DNA of 11,646 bases, from the NCBI GenBank assembly GCA_021837545.1, contig JAKBFR010000074.1:1-11646 (forward strand), in the 5' to 3' direction. Positions 11,521-11,646 of this stretch are shown here, in pieces. Position 1 is the first letter of the stretch, and every line of letters starts with the position of its first letter. The translations under genes were made by a program, and so were the position numbers. Source of the stretch: Bacillota bacterium (GTDB taxonomy: Bacteria > Bacillota_A > Clostridia > Clostridiales > Clostridiaceae). The notes under the pieces were generated by a model. It was not told where the DNA came from and searched no databases. It saw only the letters and a list, made by a program, of their open reading frames with translations.

Positions 11521-11646
11521 GTAAGCGTAAAAAAATTAACGGATAGATAAATGTAAACATCTATTGTTAAAATTAACATAGATTTTAACAATGGAGGTTT
11601 ATTTACATGAATAATAATGAAAATATAAATTGGAGAGAAATTGTTG
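11521..11646 (+). mobile_element. IS66-family insertion sequence, left end (continues beyond window)
   Basis: It begins GTAAGCGTAA, the kind of 5'-GTAA terminal inverted repeat used by IS66 elements, exactly where helicase coding sequence stops. An 86-bp leader precedes tnpA. The leader contains a perfect 11-bp inverted repeat (11563-11573 with 11582-11592) ending one base before the tnpA Shine-Dalgarno, which could hide the site and limit read-in translation. Expected 8-bp target duplication on this side: TATGGACT (11513-11520). Confidence 0.83.
11607..11646 (+). CDS. tnpA: IS66-family accessory protein TnpA, 5' end only
   Basis: The first 13 codons only: MNNNENINWREIV, matching the typical start of the IS66 accessory protein TnpA (a short variable lead, then WREIV). 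The ribosome binding site is GGAGG (11593-11597), 9 nt before the ATG. TnpA is a small HTH-type protein required with TnpB and the DDE transposase TnpC for full IS66 transposition. The gene runs out of the window, so its integrity cannot be judged. Confidence 0.7.
   Translation, partial: MNNNENINWREIV

Overview
The window is very AT-rich, with strong AGGAGG-type ribosome binding sites, A/T-ending codons and hairpins between genes. This fits a low-GC Firmicute, most likely Clostridium sensu stricto. The genus is inferred from composition and protein resemblance, not from any marker gene.

Positions 1-2160 hold a small carboxymuconolactone-decarboxylase-like protein, a CDF cation transporter that has lost its N-terminal third (pseudogene), and two overlapping genes for the two halves of an ArsP/DUF318-type permease, closed by a hairpin terminator. 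Positions 2240-8062 are an arsenic resistance operon: a palindrome-rich promoter, arsR, a 77-bp tandem duplication, arsD, arsA (fused double-ATPase form), a CoA-disulfide reductase/NADH oxidase with a C-terminal rhodanese domain, and acr3. ArsR would sense As(III), ArsD would hand it to the ArsA ATPase, and Acr3 would export it. The oxidoreductase probably handles low-molecular-weight thiol or persulfide chemistry. No arsenate reductase (arsC) is present. Two long hairpins flank the oxidoreductase gene, and their wobble pairs fit only the sense RNA.

Positions 8063-8700 contain a duplicated promoter-like module (two copies exactly 150 bp apart), a 70-aa gene I cannot assign, and a terminator-like hairpin. 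Positions 8880-9770 are a mobile-element scar: an IS66-type end and a frameshifted tnpC N-terminus run directly into the C-terminal catalytic part of a tyrosine recombinase. This is followed by a 36-bp fragment of a tRNA 3' end (minus strand), a classic attachment-site core, with short doublet repeats of 10-11 bp period around it.

Positions 9890-11646 look like a defence or stress cassette: a mntA-hepT (nucleotidyltransferase/HEPN) toxin-antitoxin pair, a bidirectional terminator, and on the opposite strand the C-terminal half of a superfamily II helicase resembling TOTE-type helicases. That helicase gene is cut at 11520 by the left end of a second IS66-family element, whose tnpA begins at 11607 and runs out of the window.

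Overall this is an accessory region combining metal(loid) resistance, recombination scars and a toxin-antitoxin/helicase pair. I see no wholly new system. The most novel-looking points are the arsR-arsD tandem duplication, the 150-bp-spaced promoter modules, the sense-strand-only hairpins and the phased repeats around the tRNA-derived att core.
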